From assembly GCF_900230185.1 (NCBI RefSeq), contig NZ_OCSR01000002.1, positions 3,410,001-3,474,000 on the forward strand: a stretch of 64,000 nucleotides of DNA. Reading direction: 5' to 3'. Below, piece after piece: positions 34,944 through 43,432 of this stretch. How positions within the stretch are numbered: the first letter of the stretch is position 1; every line of letters begins with the position of its first letter. The DNA is from Burkholderia sp. OK233 (lineage in GTDB: Bacteria; Pseudomonadota; Gammaproteobacteria; Burkholderiales; Burkholderiaceae). A program made the position numbers and the translations under genes. The notes beneath the pieces were generated by a model. The model made no database searches, had not been told where the DNA came from, and worked only from the letters and a program-made list of their open reading frames with translations.

Positions 34944-35952
34944 ACCGGATTCCGCGCTGCTCACGCGCAAACGCGAAACGCCGTTGCAATGGGAAGTGTT
35001 GCTGGTCATCGTACTGGCCCTGTCGCTCGTGCTCGGGCGCTTGTTGTCGCCCGTGTTTCTCACCGGTGCGAATGTCAGCAACATCCTCGCCGATCTGACC
35101 GAGATCGCGTTGATGGCGCTGCCCATGACGCTGATTATCGTTGCCGCGGAAATCGATCTTTCGGTGGCGTCGGTGTTGGGCGCGTCCAGTGCGCTGATGG
35201 GGGTGCTGTGGCACATGGGCCTGCCGATGCCGGTCGTGATCGTGCTGGTATTGATTGCCGGTGCGCTGGCGGGTCTGCTGAACGGCCTCGTGATCGTCAA
35301 GCTCAATCTGCCTTCGCTCGCGGTCACCATCGGCACGCTGGCGCTGTTTCGCGGTCTGGCTTATGTATTGCTCGGCGATCAGGCGGTCGCGGATTTTCCG
35401 GCAGGCTATACGGCGTTCGGCATGGACACGGTCGGCGCGACCTTCATTCCGTTGCCTTTTGTGATCGTGATCGTCGGCGCGGTGCTGTTTACCGTGCTGC
35501 TGCAGTCCACGGCGTTCGGCCGCAGCCTCTATGCAATCGGTGCGAATCCGACCGCGGCGGCTTTCTCCGGTATCGAAGTCGCGAAGATCAGGCTGCGTCT
35601 ATTCGTGCTGTCCGGCGCGATGAGCGCGCTGGCCGGAGTCGTCTACACGCTGCGGTTCACCAGCGCACGCGGCGATAACGGCGAAGGGTTCGAATTGTCC
35701 GTGATCGCGGCAGTGCTATTCGGCGGCGTGAGTATTTTCGGCGGACGCGGCTCGATGTTCGGCGTCCTGCTTTCGCTGCTGATTATCGGCGTGCTGAAAA
35801 ACGCGCTGACGCTCGACGACGTGTCGAGCGAAACGCTGACGATCGTCACCGGCGTGCTGCTGCTGGCATCGGTGCTGATTCCCAATCTGGTTGCACGCTG
35901 GCGTGCGGCGCGTGACCGGCGTTTCATCGCGAAGTCCGCTTCTTCTCTATAA
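34936..35952 (+). CDS. Sugar ABC transporter permease 2 (RbsC type)
   Basis: The 338-residue product again has RbsC marks: AAEIDLSVASVLGASSALMG, TAAAFSGIEVAKIRLRLFVL and GGVSIFGGRGSMFGVLLS. It overlaps the preceding permease gene by 8 bases, so expression is tightly coupled. Two different permeases are typical of the rhizobial rhamnose importer rather than the single RbsC of ribose systems. Confidence 0.92.
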   Translation: MAKPDSALLTRKRETPLQWEVLLVIVLALSLVLGRLLSPVFLTGANVSNILADLTEIALMALPMTLIIVAAEIDLSVASVLGASSALMGVLWHMGLPMPVVIVLVLIAGALAGLLNGLVIVKLNLPSLAVTIGTLALFRGLAYVLLGDQAVADFPAGYTAFGMDTVGATFIPLPFVIVIVGAVLFTVLLQSTAFGRSLYAIGANPTAAAFSGIEVAKIRLRLFVLSGAMSALAGVVYTLRFTSARGDNGEGFELSVIAAVLFGGVSIFGGRGSMFGVLLSLLIIGVLKNALTLDDVSSETLTIVTGVLLLASVLIPNLVARWRAARDRRFIAKSASSL

Positions 35953-36046
35953 CGTTCTCTTAAAACCGGCTCCACAAGAAATACCCAATACAAAATACCG
36001 ACAACCCGGACAGCATGTCGTCCAACAACAAAGCAGGAGACACCTC

Positions 36047-37054
36047 ATGTTCAATCCTCTACGTCACACCGGCAAGACGGCGCTTTGCATCGCGCTGGTC
36101 GCGATCAGTTGTGCCGCATCCGCGGCGGGCCTGAAAAGCGGTCTGAAGATTGCCTTCGTGCCGAAGCAGATCAACAACCCCTATGAAGTGATTGCCGACG
36201 ACGGCGGCATGGCCGCGATCAAGGAATTCAACGGTGTGGGCAAAGTCGTGGGGCCGTCGGATGCGGGCGCATCGTCGCAGGTGCAGTACATCAATACGTT
36301 GATCACGCAGCGGCAGGACGCGATTGTAATCGCGGCCAACGACGCAAACGCGGTCGTGCCGTATCTGAAGAAAGCGATGTCGCAAGGCATCAAGGTCGTG
36401 ACCTTCGACTCCGACACGGCGCCTGAAGGCCGTCAGCTTTTCGTCAACCAGGCGAACGCCGAGGGTATCGGGCGGGGACAGATCCAACTGGTCGCGAAAC
36501 TGATGGGCGGGGAGGGCGAGTTTGCCGTGCTGTCGGCCACGCCTAACGCGACGAATCAGAATACGTGGATCAAGTGGATGCAGGAGGAGTTGAAAAAGCC
36601 CGAGTACGCGAAGATCAAGCTCGTGAAGATCGCATACGGCAACGACGACGACCAGAAGTCGTTCGTCGAAACGCAGGGTTTGCTGCAGGCGTATCCGAAT
36701 CTGAAGGCGATCGTCGCGCCGACCACGGTGGGCATTGCAGCGGCGGCGCGTTATATCTCGTCGTCGTCGAGCAAGGGCAAGGTACAGGTGACCGGCTTGG
36801 GCACGCCGAATCAGATGCGTGCGTTCGTGAAGAACGGGACCGTCAAGGCGTTCCAGTTGTGGGATCCGAATCAACTCGGCTATCTGGCGGCTTATGCGGC
36901 AGCGGCGCTGTCCTCGGGGACGATTGCCGGCAAGGAAGGCGAATCGTTTGATGCGGGCAAGCTCGGCAAGCGCACGATCGGGCCGCAAGGCGAAATCATT
37001 CTCGGACCGCCGACCACGTTCGACGCTAGCAATATCGACAACTTCAATTTCTAG
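36047..37054 (+). CDS. Sugar ABC transporter periplasmic binding protein (rhamnose RhaS type)
   Basis: The 335-residue product has a signal peptide (ALCIALVAISCAASA, cut before AGLKSG) and the periplasmic-binding-protein 4 pattern: IAFVPKQINNPYEVIADDGG, QRQDAIVIAANDANAVVPYL and VTFDSDTAPEGRQLFVNQAN. The last is a strong mark of rhamnose/autoinducer-2-like binding proteins. GGAG lies 8 bases before ATG 36047; the frame is open further upstream but that part is the leader. It is the last gene of the importer. Confidence 0.93.
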   Translation: MFNPLRHTGKTALCIALVAISCAASAAGLKSGLKIAFVPKQINNPYEVIADDGGMAAIKEFNGVGKVVGPSDAGASSQVQYINTLITQRQDAIVIAANDANAVVPYLKKAMSQGIKVVTFDSDTAPEGRQLFVNQANAEGIGRGQIQLVAKLMGGEGEFAVLSATPNATNQNTWIKWMQEELKKPEYAKIKLVKIAYGNDDDQKSFVETQGLLQAYPNLKAIVAPTTVGIAAAARYISSSSSKGKVQVTGLGTPNQMRAFVKNGTVKAFQLWDPNQLGYLAAYAAAALSSGTIAGKEGESFDAGKLGKRTIGPQGEIILGPPTTFDASNIDNFNF

Positions 37055-37345
37055 CCAGCGAGCCGGGGCGCCGCAATTCGGGTACGGGATATGCGTGCCT
37101 CCCGGCCAAACCGGAACCCGCTGCGGATACGTGCGGGAGGCGTCGGCGTGAACTTTAAGACCTATACTATGAATCGGTAAATCGACCGTGGGCGTGGTGG
37201 CTCCGAACTGCTATGTTGAGTGAACGCCGTTCGGACCGCGGATGATCATTGACGCAGCAGTTGGCGGTCGCGGTTTTCGGCGAGGACGGAGGAGAGCAGT
37301 CAGAACGGATGCCGTACACGCAGACAAATCCCTGCTTAGAGGTGC

Positions 37346-37705
37346 ATGATGATCGGAATGACGTGGCTTGTTGTGGCTGACGGAGGCCGTGCGCGTGTTT
37401 TCCAGACGCCGGGACTCACACTCGACTTGCATGAAAAAGAAAGTCTCATCAACACTGAATATACCGGCACGATGCTGACGGAAAAGGACCGCGAGAAATT
37501 CGCGAAGCGCGTTGCCGAGTATCTGGAGGCGGGGCGGCTCCATCAACTCTACAATCGGCTGAGACTTGCCATCGAGCCGAAATTTCTCGGCATGGTCAAA
37601 GCGGATCTCAGTGAGGAAACCCGTCGATTGATATTCGAGCAAACCAGCGAGGATCTGTCGACGCTCAATGCCCGGGAAATCGAGGCGCACCTGCGGCGAC
37701 ACTGA
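37346..37705 (+). CDS. Host attachment protein family (PF10116-type)
   Basis: The 119-residue product shows the host-attachment family pattern: TWLVVADGGRARVFQ at the start, FAKRVAEYLEAGRL in the middle, and LRLAIEPKFLGMVKADLS with the C-terminal helix. The family was named for a plant-attachment phenotype in Agrobacterium but resembles eRF1-like/stress proteins; the biochemical role is unknown. It begins a group of small stress-type genes. AGAGG precedes ATG 37346. Confidence 0.85.
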   Translation: MMIGMTWLVVADGGRARVFQTPGLTLDLHEKESLINTEYTGTMLTEKDREKFAKRVAEYLEAGRLHQLYNRLRLAIEPKFLGMVKADLSEETRRLIFEQTSEDLSTLNAREIEAHLRRH

Positions 37706-37715
37706 TCGCTGCATT

Positions 37716-37768
37716 CTGTGTGATATAGCCTTCACACAGTCAACCCGACCTGGCCACGGATCGTGGCC
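37716..37768 (+). terminator. Tandem hairpins between two convergent genes
   Basis: CTGTGTGA (37716-37723) pairs with TCACACAG (37732-37739), and GGCCACG (37752-37758) with CGTGGCC (37762-37768) around a 3-base loop. Both are perfect and lie between the convergent host-attachment gene and the small gene at 37797. No long T-run follows. Confidence 0.5.
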
Positions 37769-37796
37769 TCGCAGGGTTTCTGTGTTGATGTGTTAT

Positions 37797-38111
37797 CTAC
37801 GCGCCGGTTTCCGAGCTACCCGATTCTTCGGCATCACGGAACCAGGTTTCCGCATGAGACCGCTCGGCAACCCATGAGCGGGATGGCGGCGTGTTGAACT
37901 CGCGATCGATAAACCGGCATCCCCATTCGACCCCGTCTCTTGCCGCCTCTTCTTCGGTTAGCCACTCGGGTTGAACGGTCATGGGGCGAATATCGACGAC
38001 TGTTCGGGTGCCGTGACTCACACTCACACTTGCGATCCAGGCGCCGAGCTTGTTGCGCTCAGGGCGCACGGCGATTTCGAATTCGCCGTAAGAAACAGTG
38101 CGTGTTGGCAT
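37797..38111 (-). CDS. Hypothetical protein, DUF6566-like
   Basis: The 104-residue soluble product has an N-terminal beta part (VSYGEFEIAVRPERNKLGAW), a PEWLTEEEAARDGVEWGCRF middle and a short PPSRSW tail. Such small proteins are frequent in Burkholderia stress clusters; I think of DUF6566 but am unsure. AAGGAGAG precedes the ATG at 38111, which fixes the start. It lies opposite to its neighbours. Confidence 0.65.
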   Translation of the reverse strand: MPTRTVSYGEFEIAVRPERNKLGAWIASVSVSHGTRTVVDIRPMTVQPEWLTEEEAARDGVEWGCRFIDREFNTPPSRSWVAERSHAETWFRDAEESGSSETGA

Positions 38112-38366
38112 CGTTCTCTCCTTTGCAGCGGTCACGATCGATATCCGCCCGCAACGCAGCGTGCGAGCTTCTCTTCTAGCGTCATCATGCCGTAACTCCA
38201 GCAGTCCGACACGCGGATTATTGAGGTTAAATGACAAACCGGTAGGCGTATTTCACCAATATCTAGCATCGGCGAAACCTATGTTCACATCAACATGACT
38301 TGCTCATAGACTTCGAGTAAAAAAGAGTCGGGAGGCTCACACTTTTCGGTTTGCGGGAGAGATTTC

Positions 38367-38618
38367 ATGGCACAGAACGAACTTTCATATCGGCGGTTCC
38401 TGATCGCCGCAACGATCTCGCCTCTGCAGGGTAACCGGGGGATCGTCACAGTCGATGTCACAACCTCAGATCAGGAGCGCATTGCCGATCTTAGAGCGGC
38501 GCGCTTTCTCCATGTGGAACGATGGGTTGAAAGAAATGAGCCCGCTTTCCTTCAGGTCGTCGTAGACGAGTGCAAGGTCGCTATCGACCACTATGCGGAC
38601 AACGTCGACGATAGTTGA
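38367..38618 (+). CDS. Small hypothetical protein
   Basis: The 83-residue soluble product is acidic at its C-terminus (DHYADNVDDS), with an alternating hydrophobic N-terminal half (SYRRFLIAATISPLQGN) and one cysteine. GGGAG lies 8 bases before the ATG. It lies 28 bases upstream of the next small gene, so the two may be co-transcribed. No family recognised. Confidence 0.6.
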   Translation: MAQNELSYRRFLIAATISPLQGNRGIVTVDVTTSDQERIADLRAARFLHVERWVERNEPAFLQVVVDECKVAIDHYADNVDDS

Positions 38619-38646
38619 TTCTCCGTATCTCGCATGAGGTGTTGCC

Positions 38647-38847
38647 ATGCAGCAGGAATTCGATTTCTATATCAACCTGAAGAAGCCGACACTGGGTCTC
38701 TATGTGCGTACGGGCGCAGGCCTCCCCGACCTCGTCGACACAAGTGACTGGCAACTCAATGGACACGTGTGGCAAAGCGAACTGACGCCAGACATTCTGA
38801 AGAGGCTCGAGGCCAACGGCCATGCGTTTCAGGAGTTGGGTGCCTGA
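38647..38847 (+). CDS. Small hypothetical protein
   Basis: The 66-residue product reads as an alpha-beta mini-domain (FDFYINLKKPTLGLYVRTG, then LTPDILKRLEANGHAF). GAGGTG lies upstream of the ATG. It appears co-transcribed with the preceding 83-residue gene in the stress-type cluster before clpK. No family recognised. Confidence 0.58.
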   Translation: MQQEFDFYINLKKPTLGLYVRTGAGLPDLVDTSDWQLNGHVWQSELTPDILKRLEANGHAFQELGA

Positions 38848-38918
38848 TCGGTCATACCACGGTGAATCGTTGAGGTGAGCGCGCCGTTCCGCAACGGCCG
38901 CGCATCGATTCGTTGCTG

Positions 38919-39344
38919 TCATTCAATCCCGATTATCACGCTCGAGGCTTTGAAAATCGCGGTGGCGGATTTTCCGGCGGCGAGCGCGAGGCGTTCAACG
39001 CTATCGTTGGTGACGATGGCAACGATCTGGGCGCCGCCTGGCGCGGTGATCGACACTTCAGCGTTGACCGATCCTTTCGTGACTGACGAAACGGTGCCCG
39101 CGATGCAATTTCGCGCCGACACCTTGCTGCTGTCGAAATCGACCAACAGGATCACCGACGATGCTTTGACTAGTGCAAATGCGTCAGTGCCTCGTGCGAG
39201 CCCCAGCGAGGTGGCGCTTCCGCGCGTAATCATGGCGATAATGTCCAGACCGCCTCGCGTTCGAAGGGTGATTTCGTCACTGACGGCACCGGTTTTTATT
39301 TCGGCGATCTGACCGACGAAATGGTTACGCGCGCTGGTTAGCAT
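38919..39344 (-). CDS. Di-TOBE (molbindin-like) molybdate-binding protein
   Basis: The 141-residue product is two TOBE/Mop repeats in tandem. The first reads ARNHFVGQIAEIKTGAVSDEI...VKASSVILLV and the second ARNCIAGTVSSVTKGSVNAEV...FKASSVIIGI, with the IVAIVTNDSVERL motif. Such molbindins store or buffer molybdate or tungstate. GGAG lies 6 bases before ATG 39344; the frame is open further upstream without a domain. It fits with the molybdoenzyme and moa genes within 12 kb. Confidence 0.86.
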   Translation of the reverse strand: MLTSARNHFVGQIAEIKTGAVSDEITLRTRGGLDIIAMITRGSATSLGLARGTDAFALVKASSVILLVDFDSSKVSARNCIAGTVSSVTKGSVNAEVSITAPGGAQIVAIVTNDSVERLALAAGKSATAIFKASSVIIGIE

Positions 39345-39568
39345 ATCGATCTCCGCTGGGCGGATTAGCGTCCAATTGAGCAGGGAAATGGGGGTGGCGG
39401 GGGAGATGCCAATCAGTGTAGTGCCGATTCGGGAATCCACAAGGCTGTCGGCCGAGCGATTGCTTGTATCGGTCGAGATAGCACTTTGATCTCTACAAAT
39501 TAGTACTATTCTTGCCTTAGGCTGGCTGAAAGCGCGCTGTCGCATGATATAGGGCGAGGGAGAGAACC

Positions 39569-39949
39569 ATGTCGGAGCAACAGGGCACGTTGAGTGACGA
39601 GTTCATCGCGCAGCAGCGCAAACGCCTTCTCGCGCTACGCCAGGAACTGTTGGGTGGAGAGGAGAATTCGATCGCGGACGAGCGAACGGCCGAAGAGCAG
39701 CACGGCGACGAAGCGCAAGAGTTCGAGGACGAGGCGCAGGGCATGGCACAGAACGAGGTCAACCAGGCGTTGCACGACGTGAACGACCAGCGCATCAGCG
39801 ATATCGAGCGGGCGCTGCAGAAGATCGACGAGGGGACCTACGGTCTCTCCGATGCGAGTGGTGACCCGATACCGAAGGGCCGGCTCGAAGTCGCCCCGGA
39901 GGCGATCCTCACCGTTGAAGAGCAGAGCCGTCGCGAGACCGGAAAATGA
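39569..39949 (+). CDS. DksA/TraR-family protein lacking the zinc-finger cysteines
   Basis: The 126-residue product has the long coiled N-terminal helix (QQRKRLLALRQELLGGEEN), the connecting helix DISDIERALQKID-type region (ISDIERALQKIDEGTYGLS) and the RLEVAPEAILTVEEQ end of the DksA globular domain. The four zinc cysteines are absent: YGLSDASGDPI stands where YGxCxxCGxxI is expected, and ILTVEEQ where xxCxxCQ is expected. DksA-type proteins bind the RNA polymerase secondary channel and work with ppGpp or redox signals; this one could not sense zinc or thiols. Confidence 0.85.
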   Translation: MSEQQGTLSDEFIAQQRKRLLALRQELLGGEENSIADERTAEEQHGDEAQEFEDEAQGMAQNEVNQALHDVNDQRISDIERALQKIDEGTYGLSDASGDPIPKGRLEVAPEAILTVEEQSRRETGK

Positions 39950-40397
39950 GGACATTCAGCGCCGCTGTGATGTCAGAAAAGGCCTGATGCAGTCCTGAAG
40001 CCGGGCCGTGAAATCCTGTTCCATGAGGCGCCTCTGGCAGGTTGCGCCAATGCCTATCATCGGAAAAACCAATATTCCCTTATTCACAAGCCCCTCATAG
40101 AATCCAAGGGCGGATTCAGGGTTTCGTTATGCTAATCATGTTGAGATCGACGTTGTAACCGATCCGTATTGTTCAGACAGTGCTCGTCGAGCACGAACAG
40201 CTGCTCCGCGCCGACGCTTAAACCGCGCTCGATGAGCCATCGCTTTCACGGGTCCCCGGGTATTGATCCAGACAAAGGGACCTGAACAGTGACTCCAGGT
40301 GACATGTGGGCGAAGCCGTCAAGCCTTCGCCACTCATGTGACCGCGTCCCATAGCCTTTTACATAGCCGGATGCCTTAACCGAAAAGGTGACTCCCG
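39950..40397. other. Long leader region upstream of clpK
   Basis: About 450 bases without a supportable protein frame. It holds a perfect 15-base palindrome GTGCTCGTCGAGCAC (40180-40194) and a longer imperfect inverted repeat (40298-40343) 55 bases before the clpK start. I could not identify a clear sigma-32 promoter. Confidence 0.55.
40298..40343. repeat. Imperfect inverted repeat in the clpK leader
   Basis: GGTGACATGTGGGCGAAG on the left pairs with CTTCGCCACTCATGTGACC on the right with two small interruptions and an 8-base loop. The inner GGCGAAG/CTTCGCC stem is perfect. It is a candidate hairpin in the mRNA leader or a regulator site. Confidence 0.6.
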
Positions 40398-43190
40398 ATG
40401 CCAGCCCTCTGCGAAATCTGTAATGCCCGTCCAGCTGTCGCTCGTGTAACCGTTGTGCAAAACGGGGAACGGAAATCTTTATCGATCTGCGACTACGACT
40501 ATCGGCAATTAATGCGGCATCAAAGCATGCTGAACCCATTCGATTCACTGCTGGGGGGCAGCGGTCTGTCGCGTTTCTTCGGCGGCATGGAGGATGGAGC
40601 CGAGGACGATGACGCTGGATACGCCGCAGAAGTGCCGCGGGAATCGGTCGATGCCACCGATGCTTTCAGCGAGCAGACGCTCGAATTGTTGCAGCGCGCC
40701 GCGGAAAAGGCACACGAGCTTGGCCGTAACGAACTCGACACGGAGCACCTGCTGTACGTGCTAGCGGACGCTGACGTGTGCGCGGCGTTGCTGAAGGAGC
40801 TCAAGCTTTCGCCGGAGGACATCAAGGGATACATCGATCAGCATGCGAAAAAGGGAACCGGCGATCCCGACTCAGCGATCGATAAGATGACCGTCTCGCC
40901 TCGTCTGAAAAAGGCGTTCCAGTATGCGTTTCAGGCGTCGCGAGATCTGGGCCATTCATACGTCGGCCCGGAGCATCTGCTTATTGGGCTTGCGGCCGTG
41001 CCGGACAGTATCGCCGGCACCTTGCTGAAGAAATACGGCGTGACGCCGGAGGCGTTGCGGCAGAAGGTCGTGAAAGTCGTAGGTAAAGGCGCGGAGGACG
41101 GCCGCGTCGACACGCCAACCGGCACGCCCAACCTTGACAAGTTCGGACGCGACCTCACGGCCATGGCGCGTGAGGGCAAGCTCGACCCCGTGCTGGGTCG
41201 CGCGCAGGAAATCGAGAGCACGATCGAGGTGCTCGCGCGGCGCAAGAAGAACAACCCCGTGCTGATCGGCGAGCCGGGGGTCGGCAAGACGGCGATCGTC
41301 GAAGGACTGGCGCAGCGCATCATCAACGGCGACGTGCCTGAAGTGCTGCGCGGCAAGCGGCTCGTCGAGGTCAACATCAACTCGATGGTGGCAGGCGCGA
41401 AGTATCGCGGTGAGTTCGAGGAGCGCGCCAAGCAGTTGATCGATGAGGTCACGGCGAAGAAGGACGAACTGATTCTGTTCATCGACGAACTGCATACGAT
41501 CGTGGGCGCGGGACAAGGCGGGGGCGAAGGCGGTCTCGACATCGCGAACGTGCTCAAGCCTGCGCTTGCGCGCGGCGAGCTCAGTCTGATCGGCGCAACG
41601 ACACTCAACGAGTATCAGAAGTACATCGAAAAGGATGCGGCGCTCGAGCGACGCTTCCAGCCGGTGTTGGTGCCGGAACCGACGGTCGAGCAGACCATCG
41701 TCATCCTGCGTGGCCTTCGCGACAAGCTCGAGGCGCACCACCAGGTGACTTTCGCCGATGATGCGTTCGTTGCGGCAGCCGAACTTTCGGATCGCTACAT
41801 TACGTCGCGCTTTTTGCCTGACAAGGCCATCGACCTGATTGACCAGGCGGCGGCACGCGTGCGCATCGGCGCGACCTCGCGTCCCGCGGCCATCCAGGAG
41901 CTCGAAGCCGAAATTTCCCAGCTCAAACGCGAGCAGGATTATGCGTCCTCGCGTAAGCGTTTCGATGAGGCGAAGGCTTTCGAGGCACGTATCGGCGAGA
42001 AGCAGGAGAAACTCGACGAGCAGATGGAGGCATGGCAGCGTAAGACCGGCTCGGAAACACTCGAAGTGACCGTGCAGTCAATCGCCGAAGTGGTGTCGCG
42101 TCTTACCGGCATTCCGGTCACTGAGCTCACGCAGGAAGAGCGCCAGAAGCTGCTGGATATGGAGAAGAAGCTGCGCGAACGCGTGGTCGGCCAGGACGAC
42201 GCGGTGATTGCAGTGAGCGATGCCGTGCGCCTGTCACGTGCCGGACTCGGCCAGACGAACCGCCCGATCGCGACGTTCCTGTTCCTCGGACCCACGGGCG
42301 TCGGCAAGACCGAACTCGCGAAGGCGCTGGCAGAAACGGTGTTCGGCGACGAGTCGGCGGTCGTGCGTATCGACATGTCCGAGTACATGGAGCGCCACGC
42401 GGTCGCGAGGTTGATCGGCGCTCCTCCGGGCTACGTCGGGTACGACGAAGGCGGGCAACTGACCGAGCGCGTCCGGCGGCGCCCTTACAGCGTGATCCTG
42501 CTTGACGAGATCGAGAAGGCGCACCCCGACGTGTACAACGTGCTGCTGCAGGTGTTCGACGACGGGCGGCTGACCGACGGCAAGGGCCGCGTGGTGGACT
42601 TCAGCAACACGATCATCATTGCGACGAGCAACCTCGGCGCCTCGATCATCATGGACAACCTCGAAAAACCCGAGGCGGACCGCCTGACCGAGAAAGCAAT
42701 CCGCGGGGAGTTGATGGGGGTGCTCAAGGGCCACTTCCGGCCCGAGTTCCTGAACCGGATCGACGAGATCATCGTCTTCCACGGGCTCTCGCGCGACAAC
42801 ATCCACTCGATCGTGAAGATCCAGCTCGAACGGGTCGTGCGCACCGCCGCCGCGCAGGACATTACGCTCAAGATAGACGAATCGGTTGTCGATCACCTCG
42901 CCGATGCCGGTTATCGGCCGGAGTTCGGGGCACGCGAGTTAAAGCGCCAGATTCGTCAGGAACTGGAAACGCGGCTTGCGAAGGAGATTCTCAGCGACGC
43001 CTTGAAGTCCGGCGACAGCGTCGAGGTCAGTTACGACAAGAATAGCGGTGAGGTGAAGTTCAGCAAGAGCGAGGCGCCGCCTACGCCTAAGGCGACGGGC
43101 GCGAAGGGTAGCAACGGACGTGCGAAGAAGAAACCGTCCAAAGAGGTCAGCAGCCCAGAGGTAACCGAAAGCGCCCACTCGAAGGAATGA
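40398..43190 (+). CDS. clpK: ClpK/ClpG-type AAA+ disaggregase
   Basis: The 930-residue product has an N-terminal cysteine motif (CEICNARPAVARVTV...SICDYDY), a Clp-N domain (residues 90-230), and two AAA+ modules with Walker A GEPGVGKT near 291 and GPTGVGKT near 631; Walker B motifs are LILFIDELHT and SVILLDEIEKAH. The coiled middle segment between them is short, as in ClpK/ClpG. The C-terminus is a lysine/serine/proline-rich tail. ClpK/ClpG proteins dissolve protein aggregates on their own and give heat tolerance, often on mobile islands. Of the N-terminal metal motif, only three cysteines are kept: the usual final CDxHY is CDYDY. AAGG precedes the ATG. Confidence 0.9.
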   Translation: MPALCEICNARPAVARVTVVQNGERKSLSICDYDYRQLMRHQSMLNPFDSLLGGSGLSRFFGGMEDGAEDDDAGYAAEVPRESVDATDAFSEQTLELLQRAAEKAHELGRNELDTEHLLYVLADADVCAALLKELKLSPEDIKGYIDQHAKKGTGDPDSAIDKMTVSPRLKKAFQYAFQASRDLGHSYVGPEHLLIGLAAVPDSIAGTLLKKYGVTPEALRQKVVKVVGKGAEDGRVDTPTGTPNLDKFGRDLTAMAREGKLDPVLGRAQEIESTIEVLARRKKNNPVLIGEPGVGKTAIVEGLAQRIINGDVPEVLRGKRLVEVNINSMVAGAKYRGEFEERAKQLIDEVTAKKDELILFIDELHTIVGAGQGGGEGGLDIANVLKPALARGELSLIGATTLNEYQKYIEKDAALERRFQPVLVPEPTVEQTIVILRGLRDKLEAHHQVTFADDAFVAAAELSDRYITSRFLPDKAIDLIDQAAARVRIGATSRPAAIQELEAEISQLKREQDYASSRKRFDEAKAFEARIGEKQEKLDEQMEAWQRKTGSETLEVTVQSIAEVVSRLTGIPVTELTQEERQKLLDMEKKLRERVVGQDDAVIAVSDAVRLSRAGLGQTNRPIATFLFLGPTGVGKTELAKALAETVFGDESAVVRIDMSEYMERHAVARLIGAPPGYVGYDEGGQLTERVRRRPYSVILLDEIEKAHPDVYNVLLQVFDDGRLTDGKGRVVDFSNTIIIATSNLGASIIMDNLEKPEADRLTEKAIRGELMGVLKGHFRPEFLNRIDEIIVFHGLSRDNIHSIVKIQLERVVRTAAAQDITLKIDESVVDHLADAGYRPEFGARELKRQIRQELETRLAKEILSDALKSGDSVEVSYDKNSGEVKFSKSEAPPTPKATGAKGSNGRAKKKPSKEVSSPEVTESAHSKE

Positions 43191-43202
43191 GGTGCATAAC
43201 CC

Positions 43203-43250
43203 GCTGGGAGACGCCGCCGCGTCATTGCCGACGGTGTGCGGGCTCCCAGC
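43203..43250 (+). terminator. Possible transcript end after clpK
   Basis: GCTGGGAG (43203-43210) pairs perfectly with CTCCCAGC (43243-43250), 12 bases after the clpK stop. The loop is long (32 bases) and GC-rich and no T-run follows, so this is only a weak candidate. Confidence 0.3.
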
Positions 43251-43432
43251 CTGGGCGATACAGGCGCTGTGACCGTACTTGTACTGTGCACGCCCGACAT
43301 TGGCCGATCTGTACCTTTCGCGATGCATCAACCCAACTAGACTGAAGCCGTATCCACGATTTGCGCCGTGATGCGGCGTAACCTCAATCAGGGTAGCCAT
43401 CAGGCATCCTAATCAAGGCCATGGAGTTTCAA

